Below are positions 1-9,993 of a DNA stretch of 64,000 bases, in pieces (the first letter of the stretch is position 1; each line of letters opens with the position of its first letter). Origin of the DNA: Suillus spraguei (lineage: Eukaryota; Basidiomycota; Agaricomycetes; Boletales; Suillaceae); assembly GCA_016800925.1 (NCBI GenBank), contig JABCPU010000001.1:620001-684000 (forward strand). The letters are read 5' to 3'. The translations under genes were made by a program, and so were the position numbers. The notes under the pieces are model-generated. The model was given only the letters and a program-made list of their open reading frames with translations. It ran no database searches and had not been told where the DNA came from.

Positions 1-230
1 AAGATCACCGCTTCGCAGGAAAGTTGCCACAGTACAGCCGTTAGCTGCAATGAGGCTTCTGGAGTGCGGAACGATACCATTAGATAGGGGTAAATGCATG
101 GTAAAGTAGGACAGTGAAGCCAAAGGGTAAGGATAATGATTGCCGGTTGACACCTATATGAAAATGTGCCATTTCAAGCTCAGTGTGAGTTTTCTCATCA
201 CATCGTGATTTGTCATAATACATTACTCAC

Positions 231-1963
231 CTCTTTCGGCACATTATAAGTGTCACTCTCTGACTTGTTCTCACTGCTGTCAACATTCCTACCTTTGGCC
301 TTGTCCACTCCACTGCAGCAGTCACATCCATTGTCCCTCTCTAATGCCTGCATGTTGTCATCATGTGCTGAGAGCGTCAAAGCTAAGTCAGTGTATGATA
401 TGCTAGCAAAATACTTATACTTACAGAGTGCCTCCTGCAGGAAGGTAGCATATCATATGCAGCTTGAACTTCGGAGAACCTAAGGTAGTGTCCAGAGAAG
501 TCAGCTCCTTCTTCAGTATCTCTGAGATGAAAGTTAAGTGTTACGAACTGGGGTGGCGTTACCAGCGACAGTGAAAAGACACAGACGGTCTGCTGGGAAG
601 TTCTACAATGTCCAAAAGAGGACAAGGTGAAAGTACAAGGAACGCGTTCCGAGTACGATCAAGGTTCTGGCCTCAAGGATAAGTCCGAGAGGTTCTTATG
701 AGAATGAAGACTAAGGCTAAGGAGTGCTTAGACTTAGAAACGATTCAAGGACGACTTAGGTTGGAGGCCTAAGCGAAGGAAGTTCCAGGTAAAACCCAGT
801 AAGATTAAAGTAAGGAATTTACTACAAGTACACTGTGCTTAAATAGGCCAATATGTGCGCACAGACCAAGTAACCGTGAGAATGTAACTGCGTATCCTAA
901 TAAGGAAGGCATGTGTTGTACAGATGCGTTGAGCATATAAAGCATATAAGGCAAAGTCATGTGACACGTTATACAAGTAAAGAAACAAGGGAAAATGAAT
1001 AGGGGCACGTACTATTGTAACATTAAGGATCCGTAAGTCAAATGATAGTACCCATCAAAAATTCAAACACTTACTCCAAGACTACCACTTCTCCAGTGAT
1101 GGGGTTTTGTCCACCAGCAATACAAGTAAACTTGAGGCCCCCTGTCTTGTGGGAGAGGTGCCAAAAAACATGGTGAAGGTGTCCTCCCAGTTCTAAAAAG
1201 GCTCTACCGGGGATTTGTCAGCATTATGTTATCCTGCCGAACACAAGTCAGTCCATACTTCTGTTTTGTCTCTTCATCAACTTCCTCAACAAACCCAGCT
1301 CTATTCAGCTCATGGGTTTGTCTCCACTTGTCCAGGCCTTCTTGATATCATCTCCTAACTTCTGTTTTGATCTCTTCAGGTTCCTTGGCATACTTATCAT
1401 GGGTGATGATTTTTCACATTAACAACTTGTCACCACATGAAGTGATAACCTTGGCAGCAATCACAGCATCAGCATCAACCTTGACGTGATCTTCATAATA
1501 CATATGTGAGTACATTTCTACTTCCTGTGGAGTGCGTGTCCCTCTAAGTTCATCGCCACCTGCTAGTGTGGTATTGAGCCTTAAGACACCCCTGGATCTG
1601 CTGGGATGTGCTAGACACGCAACATTGGTTTGCCATTGATACCAAGTTTTGATGGCCTTGGAGAATGTGTCAAAAAGTATGTCTATCATGATATAATACA
1701 CAACTTGCCTTTTTGATGTTCAGGATTTTTTGAGCTAGCTGATCTCTCTGTAAGTCAGTCAGCTCCCCACCCTGTGGGACACCACATAAATGTGCTTGCT
1801 TAGGTGAACATTCAAAAAACCCACGGTAAGTTTCAGCCCAAAAGTTATCATATGCCTTTCGGGCCTGAGATTCAATATATGCAGGGAGTCTATCTTGGAG
1901 GAAGGTCTCCTCATCAGGAGTTGACCAAGGTTTTTGCCCTTGTTTACCTGGTATTGCAGTGAC
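231..1963 (-). pseudogene. Decayed conserved basidiomycete gene of unknown function
   Basis: Read right to left, the first clear exon (about 1963-1709) encodes a helical segment with TPDEETFLQDRLPAY and FWAETYRGFFE. A likely GC-AG intron follows (1657-1708, donor GCAAGT). The next exon carries KTWYQWQTNVA, LRGTRTPQEVEMYSHMYYEDHVK and a later GGLKFTCIAGGQNPITGEVVVLE stretch. Further exons are 425-521 (TEEGADFSGHYLRF) and 231-382. I recognise this layout from large families of Agaricomycete proteins without known function, so I give no activity. Stops at about 1415 and 1346 follow the type expected from CGA to TGA change. The intron at 522-1074 holds a solo LTR. The 5' end stops short of the Gypsy LTR at 2055. 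Confidence 0.55.
539..1022 (+). mobile_element. Solo LTR, family 1 (TGTTACGAAC...TTGTAACA)
   Basis: A 484-base unit starts TGTTAC and ends GTAACA. It is flanked on both sides by the 5-base duplication TTAAG (534-538 and 1023-1027). A close copy lies at 56090-56565 with a different duplication. No retrotransposon coding region adjoins it, so it is the product of LTR-LTR recombination. Removal of one TTAAG plus the LTR restores a short intron of the surrounding gene. The orientation is arbitrary because no internal region is present. Confidence 0.9.
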
Positions 1964-2054
1964 AAATTACAACAAGGATAAGCTAGAGATGCAATGAGAG
2001 ATGGCAAACTAAGGGGATAAAACTAGACAATAAATTCATATACTTTTATACCAT

Positions 2055-3017
2055 TGAAACGAAGAAACTAGCGTTGGCCTCAGTATAAGTGCAGCGATAA
2101 TCCTACTAAAGGCGCAAGTGAGATGTTCAACCCAGGAGGACTGCAAATAGAAGCAATTCCTTCAAAGTTAGTGCGAAGGAAACAACGAAGTACTAATATG
2201 GCAACGGGAATTCTGACTTCCGATGTTAGCGGCAGTAGCAGTATATCAGCAGTACTAGCACGGTGTCAGCGGTACATGCACAGTAATGATAGCTGCAACG
2301 GTTAGCTAGTGAGAGCAAGGACAAAGTTACTTGGGTGAGATGAAAATGTTATAACTACCAGCGGTGTGGTAGCGGTAGTGGCAACTTCCATACGAGCAGG
2401 AACGCAGGTGAGAAAGAAAACAACCCAGTGAGATCACTGGCTGCAGTCCAGTTACGAGTAGTGAAGTCAAAAGTCGCGCAGTACTCCCAGCGGTAAAGTT
2501 ACTGGTGGTTAAATCAATGAGCAAAGTTCAAACAGAGAAGAGTTCAAAGGCAAATAGATTGTGACTAGCAAGCATTTCAGATACTAAGTCCTAGTGAAGG
2601 GATGTAATGGGAAGTAAAAGTAATGGTATGTATGTTCAGTCCTTTTTAACATATGCGAGTGTGTACGAGATAGTTATGCGAGTCCAGTAGTGAGAAAGAA
2701 AATAAACAGGGTACTTAATTATGAGGCGCACAGCATGCAGCGGCCCCTTGAGATGTAAGGTAAATCCTGCCATAGGTTTAGTAACAGTGGAAGCAAGGTA
2801 ACTACGCACCAATGGATTCTAGATGGAATAGGATGGGACATGAGGGCATTGGTGCGAGGATCCAGTAAGGGTTCACGGGAGAAGGACGGTTCCACCTTAG
2901 CGGAGCGACAAGGCTATTTCGTCACTATAATGAAATCCTTCGGTTGCCGCCGCAGACGTTAATGAGACGCTTGTCGAAAATGGGGTTTTGACGATCAGCA
3001 TGACTTTTCTCACTACA
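2055..3017 (-). repeat. 3' LTR of the Gypsy element
   Basis: Direct copy of 12232-13194, equal in length (963 bases), with TG...CA ends in minus orientation. It ends in CGTTTCA at 2055. The AGCGGTA heptamer or close variants recur in it, for example near 2263-2270 and 2360-2385. Confidence 0.9.
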
Positions 3018-3269
3018 TCCGCTGGGCACTTTGAATATTGACCATCCCTGGTCAAACGTACCGTATGTAAGACTTAGCATTCCTGCAACTTGCAAGGACG
3101 TGCGTGATGCATGGTATGCGGAGTTTATGAAGCATGATTGGTGGTGAACTTGTGGTATCGTGGGAAGGGGATAATGATGAACACGAGGTGTGTTATGCGG
3201 CGGTTACGAGTGAGGAGCTGCTATAAATGACTGGCATACCCATGATGCCTTGCTTGTCTTTGCTACAGC

Positions 3270-4436
3270 ATGTCTCTCTTCGACCTTGGTTCCGACCTTT
3301 GCCCTGAGGCCGTTGCCTTGGTTGAGAAGTTTGCCGCAATCTGCGCTAAGGTCGAGGCGCTGACCAAATGCGTTCCTGAGGACCGTGAGGACTTAGCTGC
3401 TGAGAAGAAGCAGTGGATGAACAAGTGGACTCTTGCTATGGTAAGCGACTTTTTTCTTTTGGCGGTGTTCTGCATGTTTGCTCATTTCTATGGTATAGGG
3501 CATGATGGCGAAGTGTCGTTTGGATGGGAAGACATATAGCCTAGCATTAGTCTTGCCGCTGGCAGAGAACGCCGCAGGACTGGAAGCGAGTAAGGTGTAC
3601 AATCGGTGGACCAAGCAAGTTCGCGCAGCTTTACTTGCTGCAAAGATTAAGCGTGAGCAAGAGAAGTTAGCCACCACTGCTGACGAGAAGGGCAAGGAGA
3701 ATAAAGTTGCTGTGGTAGACATGCCAATGAAGGAGGTTACCGGCAGTGATGTGGAGGGTATGGTGGTGCCATTAGCATCAACTGAGGGTACTTCAGTAAG
3801 TTCTTGCTATCTCTCTTTCGCTTGCCTTTACTTATGCGGTATCTCTAGTGTCCAAAGCCGTGCCCCAGGATTGGTAGGAGACCTGGCGACATCGTGTACT
3901 CAAAGCCATGTGAGCGCTGCACTCATCTGAAGCTACTCTGCTCCGGCGAGCGTGGGTATAGCTGTTGGCCATGCCGCAAGCTAAAGACTGGCTGCATCCA
4001 ATCCAGATACTTTGGTAGTAAGTTCTGTGCAGGTCAAACTTCTAATCTTGTTAACTTGTTCATAGAGCATAAGGCCAAGTCTGCGGCAAAGACACCGCCT
4101 ACCGCTGGTGATAGCAGTAGTGGTAAGGCTGGTAGTGAAGTTACCACTGGCAGTCCACCTGAAGCAGCAATAGAGCTGACAGAAGGGGAGGAGATGGATA
4201 TGGGAGAAGTCACTAGGCAGGTCACTGAGGACTCTGACATAGAGGATGAAGCGGAATTCCAGCGACAGCTGGATGAGCTGCATGCCGTTCCTGACCTGTT
4301 CTTCTTGGCTGACGCTGAGATGTGGAAGCTGGATGCGCGGTACGTGCAGATGCAAGGCCTGATGAAAGAGATGGCCGCAAGCATGAAGTATCTTCATGGC
4401 TATCTGGACCACATCAAGAAGGCGCACGGTGATTGA
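3270..4436 (+). CDS. Zinc-cluster-like protein encoded antisense inside the Gypsy element
   Basis: Four exons (3270-3440, 3499-3795, 3849-4017, 4066-4436) with GT...AG introns of 48-58 bases join without a stop to 335 residues. The N-terminal 57 residues are helical and end in EKKQWMNKW. The middle is Lys/Glu rich. A cysteine block follows: CPKPCPRIG, then CERCTHLKLLC and CWPCRKLKTGC, like the paired CxxC-x6-C layout of fungal zinc clusters. The C-terminus is acidic, with a predicted coiled coil around DARYVQMQGLMKEMAASM. DNA binding is inference only. The gene lies on the strand opposite gag-pol, between integrase and the 3' LTR, and is undamaged while gag-pol is broken. A gene of similar design sits in the KDZ transposon at 27571-29709. 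Confidence 0.72.
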
Positions 4437-4774
4437 GTACTTAGCATGTCTCTTCCTTTGTACCATATACTTGTATACTGTAGCACATGCATACGAGTCT
4501 GTCTCCTGTGGTTGTACCACCAGTAAGGCAAAGTGAGTCGGCAGTCCTGTCCAAATGTCCCATGTCCATGTCCAAATTCCAGTACTAGTCCATTGAGTGC
4601 CTGTGTGATATAGTAAAGGTAAATGAGCGCTCATGTAAGATGAGACTAGAGTGGAAGTATGGCCAAAATTGCAAGTTGCTGCTCGTCTTGTCTTCATTGT
4701 TGCGCTTCCTTCTTCTATTCCTGCATGATACCGCGGTGTGCGTGATGTCCTTGGTTCTGTAAAATGTGCATGGT
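4437..4774. other. Gypsy internal sequence without a recognised gene
   Basis: About 340 bases between the antisense gene and the nested LTR. I see no conserved protein here. Together with 6219-6332 it is the interrupted 3' internal region of the Gypsy element. Confidence 0.5.
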
Positions 4775-6218
4775 TGTTACGACCATGCAAAACTGGAGAT
4801 TAGTAAGAAGTCCTGGTCTTACATGGGGTTGTACCGGAGGGTTGTCAAGTCAAAGGGGCTTGGCCTCAGCTCGTATGCTGTGCCCCTTACCCGAGTATGT
4901 GCCCTTAATTTTGGATGAAGTCCAAGGGAGAGTTCTGGTGAAGTCTGGATGGAGGGTCTGGACGAACTCTAAGGCAGGATAGCTCGACAGAGCTCCAATG
5001 GACTTCCGGATGAGCGCGGAAATGCACCAGAACTATTTCCGGAAGGTAGGGAGTAATGGTAACACTACTGGAACAAGCTCCAAGTAGAACAGATGAAGGA
5101 TGGACCACTGGACAAAGTCCAGGGCAGGATAGGAGCAGAGCTCCAGAGGGAAAGATGATCCATAGATGTCAGAGGATAGGATAGGATGGATCCGGAGGAC
5201 TAGGGGTCCGAAGGTCCGGAGCTCAGAGGAGCGGAGGAGCGGAGGAGCGGAGGAGCGGAGGAGCGGAGGGAGCGGAGGAGCGGAGGAGCGGAGGAGCGGA
5301 GGAGCGGAGGAGCGGAGGAGCGGAGGAGCGGAGGAGCGGAGGAGCGGAGGAGCGGAGGAGCGGAGGAGCGGAGGAGCGGAGGAGCGGATGATCGGATGAT
5401 CGGATGAGCATAGCTCTGCGGATCTTAGAGGAGTGTTGGCTACTAGAGAGGAGTAAGTCCAGATATGGTGTAGAGATAGTATAGACTACTCCGGACAAGG
5501 TCCGGAATAGAAACAGACAGTATAGACTACCAAAGGTAGAGCCGGAGGTGAAACAGATGATAGATGGAGATGGACAAAGTCCGAAAAGATTATATGACAT
5601 AGGATCAAAGCTCCGGCCTAGGGAGTGATCCCATAGGCCTGAGTCGGAAGCTTACAAGGGCCGGAGCCCAAGTGCAAGAACGGAGATAGAGTTATATAGA
5701 CATGATAACAGGATACAGAGTAATCAAAGGAATATACAGAAGTAGGAACAATGAATCAGACTAAGGTCTGCAGGAGTTGTACTACAAGTTTATATACTGT
5801 AGGAGCATGCCGGAGGGTAAGTACGGATAGTCCGAGGCTATGTCTGAAGCATATGGAAACACATTAGTAAGTACAGCAGGACATAAGGCTATGAACTCGG
5901 AGATGAAGCTCGTACGAAATACTTATCAAGACGGAGGCAGAGATCACCGAGAACCGGAAGCACAGAGATACCCAGAAGCTGGAGACACAGGTATATTCTA
6001 AAAGGGGTAATGCGCAGGTGCGCGGGAATAGTTCGGATATGAACTCAGATCAGATATGGACACGGATCAGATATGGACACGGATGGATATGGATTGGAGT
6101 GGATGGGTGGATCGGATATGTGAACTGGATTGGATGGGTGGATCAGATATGTGTAGGTTGGGTGTCTGGATGTCCATGGATTGGATTTGATCTAGACCTG
6201 AATGTACGGTATATGACA
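4775..6218 (-). mobile_element. Solo LTR, family 5, nested in the Gypsy element
   Basis: In minus orientation it starts TGTCATATACC and ends TGTAACA-like (plus strand TGTTACGACC at 4775, TATATGACA ending 6218). It is 1444 bases long. The flanks ATGGT (4770-4774) and GTGGT (6219-6223) agree at four of five bases, a slightly eroded target duplication. A second copy is at 52246-53630 with a perfect duplication. It holds a 9-base minisatellite and a conserved TATATAA-type box (minus strand, near 5795). Confidence 0.82.
5223..5400 (+). repeat. 9-base minisatellite (GAGGAGCGG), about 18 units
   Basis: Near-perfect head-to-tail units of GAGGAGCGG, with one irregular GGGAGCGG unit and a GGATGATC variant at the end. 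It lies inside the family 5 LTR. The cognate array in the other copy is at 53060-53235. The translated Glu-Arg-Arg-Ser-Gly repeats are a by-product of the array and not a protein. Confidence 0.95.
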
Positions 6219-6332
6219 GTGGTGCGCTGCCTCCATGGTAGAAGGAAATATGTACGGTAATGATCGGTGCGCGGTATTATCTTTGATATAAGAGTCTGTG
6301 TGCTGTTAGCGCGTAGCATAGGTAAGTGAGAT

Positions 6333-7220
6333 CTAGAGAGCGGAAACTTTGATAAGAGAAACTGAGACACTGGATGAAACCTGGGGTAAAACTGATACTA
6401 TCGTACTGAGCGGTATTTGTTTTTTTGTGTTTTTTGTGTTTTTCAGGGAGAGCGTGGTATTTGGAGATAGCCCAGTGTCATGATGAATGGTGACATGCTC
6501 GGCCCAGAACACAGTGTGAACGGTCTGGTACCAGCGGGACTCGTCCCCCTCACAACTTTTCATGATGGCCTCCCGGACATCGTAATGACACCGCTCAACA
6601 ATGCCATTGGCTTGCAAGTTGTAAGGAGAAATGCAGATTGGGTGAATCCCATAGTGGTTAGCTAACTCTTCTACCGCCGCAATGAAAGCTGGCCCGTTGT
6701 TAGTAACGATCTCAGTGATAGGTCCCCACCAACACAAAAGCTCCTCAAAAATGAAGGCGCTAAGGGTCCTGGTGTTTTCCTTGCATAGCATACGCCATTC
6801 TGGGTAGCTGGTAAGAGCACAGTGCGCTTGAACTAAGCGATCGAATCCGCCGGCTTTCGGCATCATCATGGTGTCAAGGTGTGCACGCCTAAAGATACCG
6901 CCAGGTACAGGGACGGTTGGTGGTATGTGCAAGCGGCGAGTCTGCCTGATCTGGCACTCATGACAAGTCCTGTTGTACCATTTGATATCATCAATAATAT
7001 ATGGCCACCAAAAATGTAAAAGAAGTCTAGCGCGAGTCGCGAATACTCCCTTATGACCTAAGTCGTCATGCGCTTCCTTAAGAATATGCAAGCACTTAGC
7101 TGCCGGTATGACTAGCTGATGCTTGCCGAGCGATTGCCGCTGGAAGAGGCAATCCCCCAACACGAAGTACTGAATGAGTGTCCCGATGAAGGACATAAAT
7201 TCCTTGTCGGTCAAGCTCAT
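6333..7220 (-). pseudogene. Gypsy integrase, catalytic residue lost
   Basis: The N-terminus shows the H2C2 zinc-binding module (HDDLGHKGVF ... CHECQ). The core shows the first catalytic Asp in AHLDTMMMPKAGG and the Glu in NGIVERCH. The second Asp, normally in TDNGP, is Asn (TNNGPAF, codon 6698-6700 on the complement), which is a single G-to-A step and should abolish strand transfer. The segment ends early in a run of Asn-Thr-Lys repeats with no visible chromodomain. It is the 3'-most part of pol, next to the RNase H segment at 7338. Confidence 0.85.
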
Positions 7221-7337
7221 TGGCCGCTTGCAGTCAGTCAGGAATCACTGAATTACCAGCATATGTTCGTCTTGGGCTTGAGCAGCCTCAGAATGCGGGA
7301 TTACGATGCTGTTGCTATCGTGGGTAACAGTACCTAA

Positions 7338-8224
7338 TCATGTGAGTAACGTGGGTGGTCGAGTTAGTGAGTGCGGCACGGGTGATGAATGAGGGTGCCA
7401 CAAGATGTTGCTGCAAGGACCTGCAACTACGCAAGCCCTGTCATTCAAAATCTCCATACTGAAGGAGTACGAGTGGTCTAACCAATCCTCGTGATCATCC
7501 TCCTCAGCTGGATCTTTGTCTGCGGCAGGTCTCCTTGAGAGACCGTCAGCACTGGTATGCTTGGTTGCGGGTACGTGCACGAGATTGAATTGAAACAAAA
7601 GTATACCTGTGATCCAGCGATTGATCGTAGCATTAGGCTGGAGATCTGGGTTATTGATCATCCCCTTGATATACTTCACGTCCACTTCAACCGTAAGGTT
7701 GACAATGCTGAAGATATACACCTGCATAGCACGCAGTGCTCTGAACAACCCGTATAGCTCAAGCTTTGCTTGTGAGTAGCAGCTCTCAACTTTGGTAAGC
7801 GTTAGCGAACCAAAGCGGCTAGGGTAGCACTTCATGTCCTCGCCGATTTGCGAGAGTATAAAACCTACGGCAATAGAGGATGTGTCAACAGCTAGAATGA
7901 CTTCTCGCCCAGAAACATAATCGAGCAGTTTTAGTGCAGGCGACTGCATAATAGCGTCTTTGAGCATCTGCATAGCTACCTTCTGTTTGTGACCCCACTC
8001 AAATATGATGTCCTTGCGCGTTAGCGCTACTAGCGGTCTCGCTATCTTGGCGAAGTCCTTGATGAAAATACGCAAGACGCCGCAGGTACCCAGGAAGCCC
8101 CACACATGCATAACGGTGCTACACTCAGGCCAATCGTGGATCTTTTGTACCTTCCTGGACTCTGGTACACGCCCTTCGAAGGTACACATGTGTCCTATGA
8201 TATTGGCGGTAGGCGTGGCTAAAA
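7338..8224 (-). pseudogene. Gypsy RNase H region of pol
   Basis: The segment carries FEGRVPESRKVQKIHDWP and LRIFIKDFAKIARPL, the connection typical of Ty3/Gypsy pol after the RT palm. RNase H follows: FEWGHKQKVAMQMLKDAI, then REVILAVDTSSIAVGFILSQ with the catalytic Asp, LELYGLFRALRA, and a HTSADGLSRR tail. It is out of frame with the RT segment: the shift lies at about 8220-8230 beside an AAAAAG run. I read this as decay and not as programmed frameshifting. Confidence 0.85.
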
Positions 8225-9490
8225 CAACTTTTTGGCGGAAACCATTAGCCCAACCATATGCAAGCAGTGCAAGACGTGGTTAACCACAATTAAGTGTTCC
8301 CAGATGAAGCGGCAAATGCCAGCATTCTCCAGTATGGTCTCATATGAGCCGTCAGCTCTCTGATACCACGTCTTTACCGACTTCACGGCAATGTCATCAA
8401 TGAACAGGAACATGTACATCGGGATCTCGTCTTGTAGGACGAAACAAATACCCCCCTGAAAGAGCTGTACACCGTTAGCGTGGCCCATCAGAAGTGTGGT
8501 TAGGCGGTAAGGCCCCAACGGTGTCCCAAAGGTGGTCATATCGTGCAAGTCAACATGTAGCGACCACTGATCATATCCTGAAAATAAATCCATCATGCTG
8601 TACATGACGTAGCCAGCAAATGATTCAGCGAGATGTTCAATGAAAGGAGGAACGGAAGCATCTTTGATAGTTACCCTGTTCAGCGGTTGGAGATTGTGAA
8701 CTATATGCAGTGATGTACTGTCTTTCTTGATGATGCAGAACCATCGCGAGCAGTAAGACGCCGTTGACGGCTCATACACACCAGACACAATCTTTTCCTT
8801 GATAATCCCCACAACTTTCTCCAGCGTGGCAGGAGGGATTGGGATGCTGCGCTCCGCTCATGGTGTGTGCGGTACTGTCGGTATCTTGTACGGCGGAAAG
8901 TACTTTTTGTTGAGATGGCCACATTCTGACATGTCCCAGGCAAAGGCGATCTCGTGTTCATGAACAAGCCAATGTACGAGCTTGTTTTCCTCTGGCCATA
9001 GCCACTTCACGGGATCCAGGTTGAGCACATCAGCTCTCTCTTGGGTAAACCGCTTGCCAGGTACAAAGTCTGGTGGGTGCGGTGGTAACTCAGGTAGACC
9101 GGCCAAAGGGTCTGGTGGTAATTCCCGTTGTACGCGGTACTCTGGCGGCATGGTAATCGGGACAGTATTTACTTTCTTGCCTACAGGTTTGTAGATGTAG
9201 GAATGCGTGGTCTCGCCATAGGTATAAATGCTGTGGAAAGCTTCAGTAGACTCGGCGTTAATGGAGGAATGCATAGAGGTTAGGTAATGATAATGAGCAG
9301 ATAACTGAGGGCAGTTAAAGGGAGACGATGATGCATCAGCGGTAGTGCTCCATAAGAGCGGTGGTTGCGCAGTGGGCGCTGGTATGCAGTCAGTGGAACT
9401 TGGTACGGTAGCAGTAACTTTAGTGGTAACTGGTTCTTGAGAAATGAAAGAAGAAGAAGAATGAAACATTTGGGAGTCTTTCCACGCCAC
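8219..9490 (-). pseudogene. Gypsy reverse transcriptase region of pol
   Basis: After a Pro/Ser/Thr-rich spacer comes FTQERADVLNLDP and FAWDMSECGHL, the usual lead into basidiomycete Gypsy RT. A TGA at 8858-8860 falls where relatives have the Trp of HTPW, a TGG-to-TGA change. RT motifs follow: VYEPSTASYCSRWFCIIKKD, HNLQPLNRVTI, YSMMDLFSGYDQ, and the catalytic FIDDIAVK (about 8383-8407), which corresponds to the F-x-DD box. Copying of element RNA into DNA is the family role. The stop and the downstream frameshift mean this copy cannot make a full polyprotein. Confidence 0.88.
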
Positions 9491-9507
9491 GTTCAGCTCA
9501 TCGATCT

Positions 9508-9978
9508 TTAAAAATCATGCTCAGTAGACGTTGCCGGGCACTTAGCGCAACCCTGACATTTCTTTACCCATGGCTGCGTGGGTATGCGGATGACCTTGCC
9601 ATGATTAGGGTCGGTGAGCGTAAGGTCCTGCTTGCCGCTTGATGTGTCCTCAGTGTTACATGCTGTCATTGTGTAAAACGGTCTTCCAAGCAAGAGATCA
9701 AAGTTAGCGGTCTCGACAACTTGTACCTGGAACAGCATTTCGCCAGTTCCAAAGTCCAGTGGTAGGTTCTCGATGACTCCCAGCATCTCATTGGTAGATG
9801 TGTTAGCCGACTCCATGTTGATCTTGTGGTCCGGTCTCAGCGGTGTGGAACCCAGTGCGCGCCAAACTCTCGCCAGCATGACAAGACATTCAGCGCCCTG
9901 GTCCAATGTGCACGTCAAGACCTGTCCCTTGGTAATGGCCATGATAGCCCGCAGTGGTGCAAAGTGCTCTGCAACCAC
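9508..9978 (-). pseudogene. Gypsy aspartic protease
   Basis: The segment contains CTLDQGAECLVM, the place of the retropepsin D-[ST]-G motif, here Asp-Gln-Gly. It also has VIENLPLDFGTGEMLFQVQVV and the DLLLGRPF motif of the C-terminal half. Length and position between gag and RT fit a pepsin-like polyprotein protease. Asp-Gln-Gly is unusual and could reflect decay or a lineage form. A stop at 9508 separates it from the RT segment. Confidence 0.75.
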
Positions 9979-9993
9979 TCGTCCATCAGCACC

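Noticed and set aside
3981..4790. 269-codon minus-strand frame antisense to the zinc-cluster-like gene
   Set aside because: It lacks any recognisable domain and crosses the border into the nested LTR; the plus-strand gene explains the locus better.
5166..5399. Open frame of Glu-Arg-Arg-Ser-Gly-Gly repeats
   Set aside because: A 9-base repeat keeps frames open on both strands; it lies within an LTR.
8185..8232. Programmed frameshift between RT and RNase H at an AAAAAG run
   Set aside because: Gypsy RT and RNase H are normally in one frame and other lesions are close by, so simple decay is more likely.
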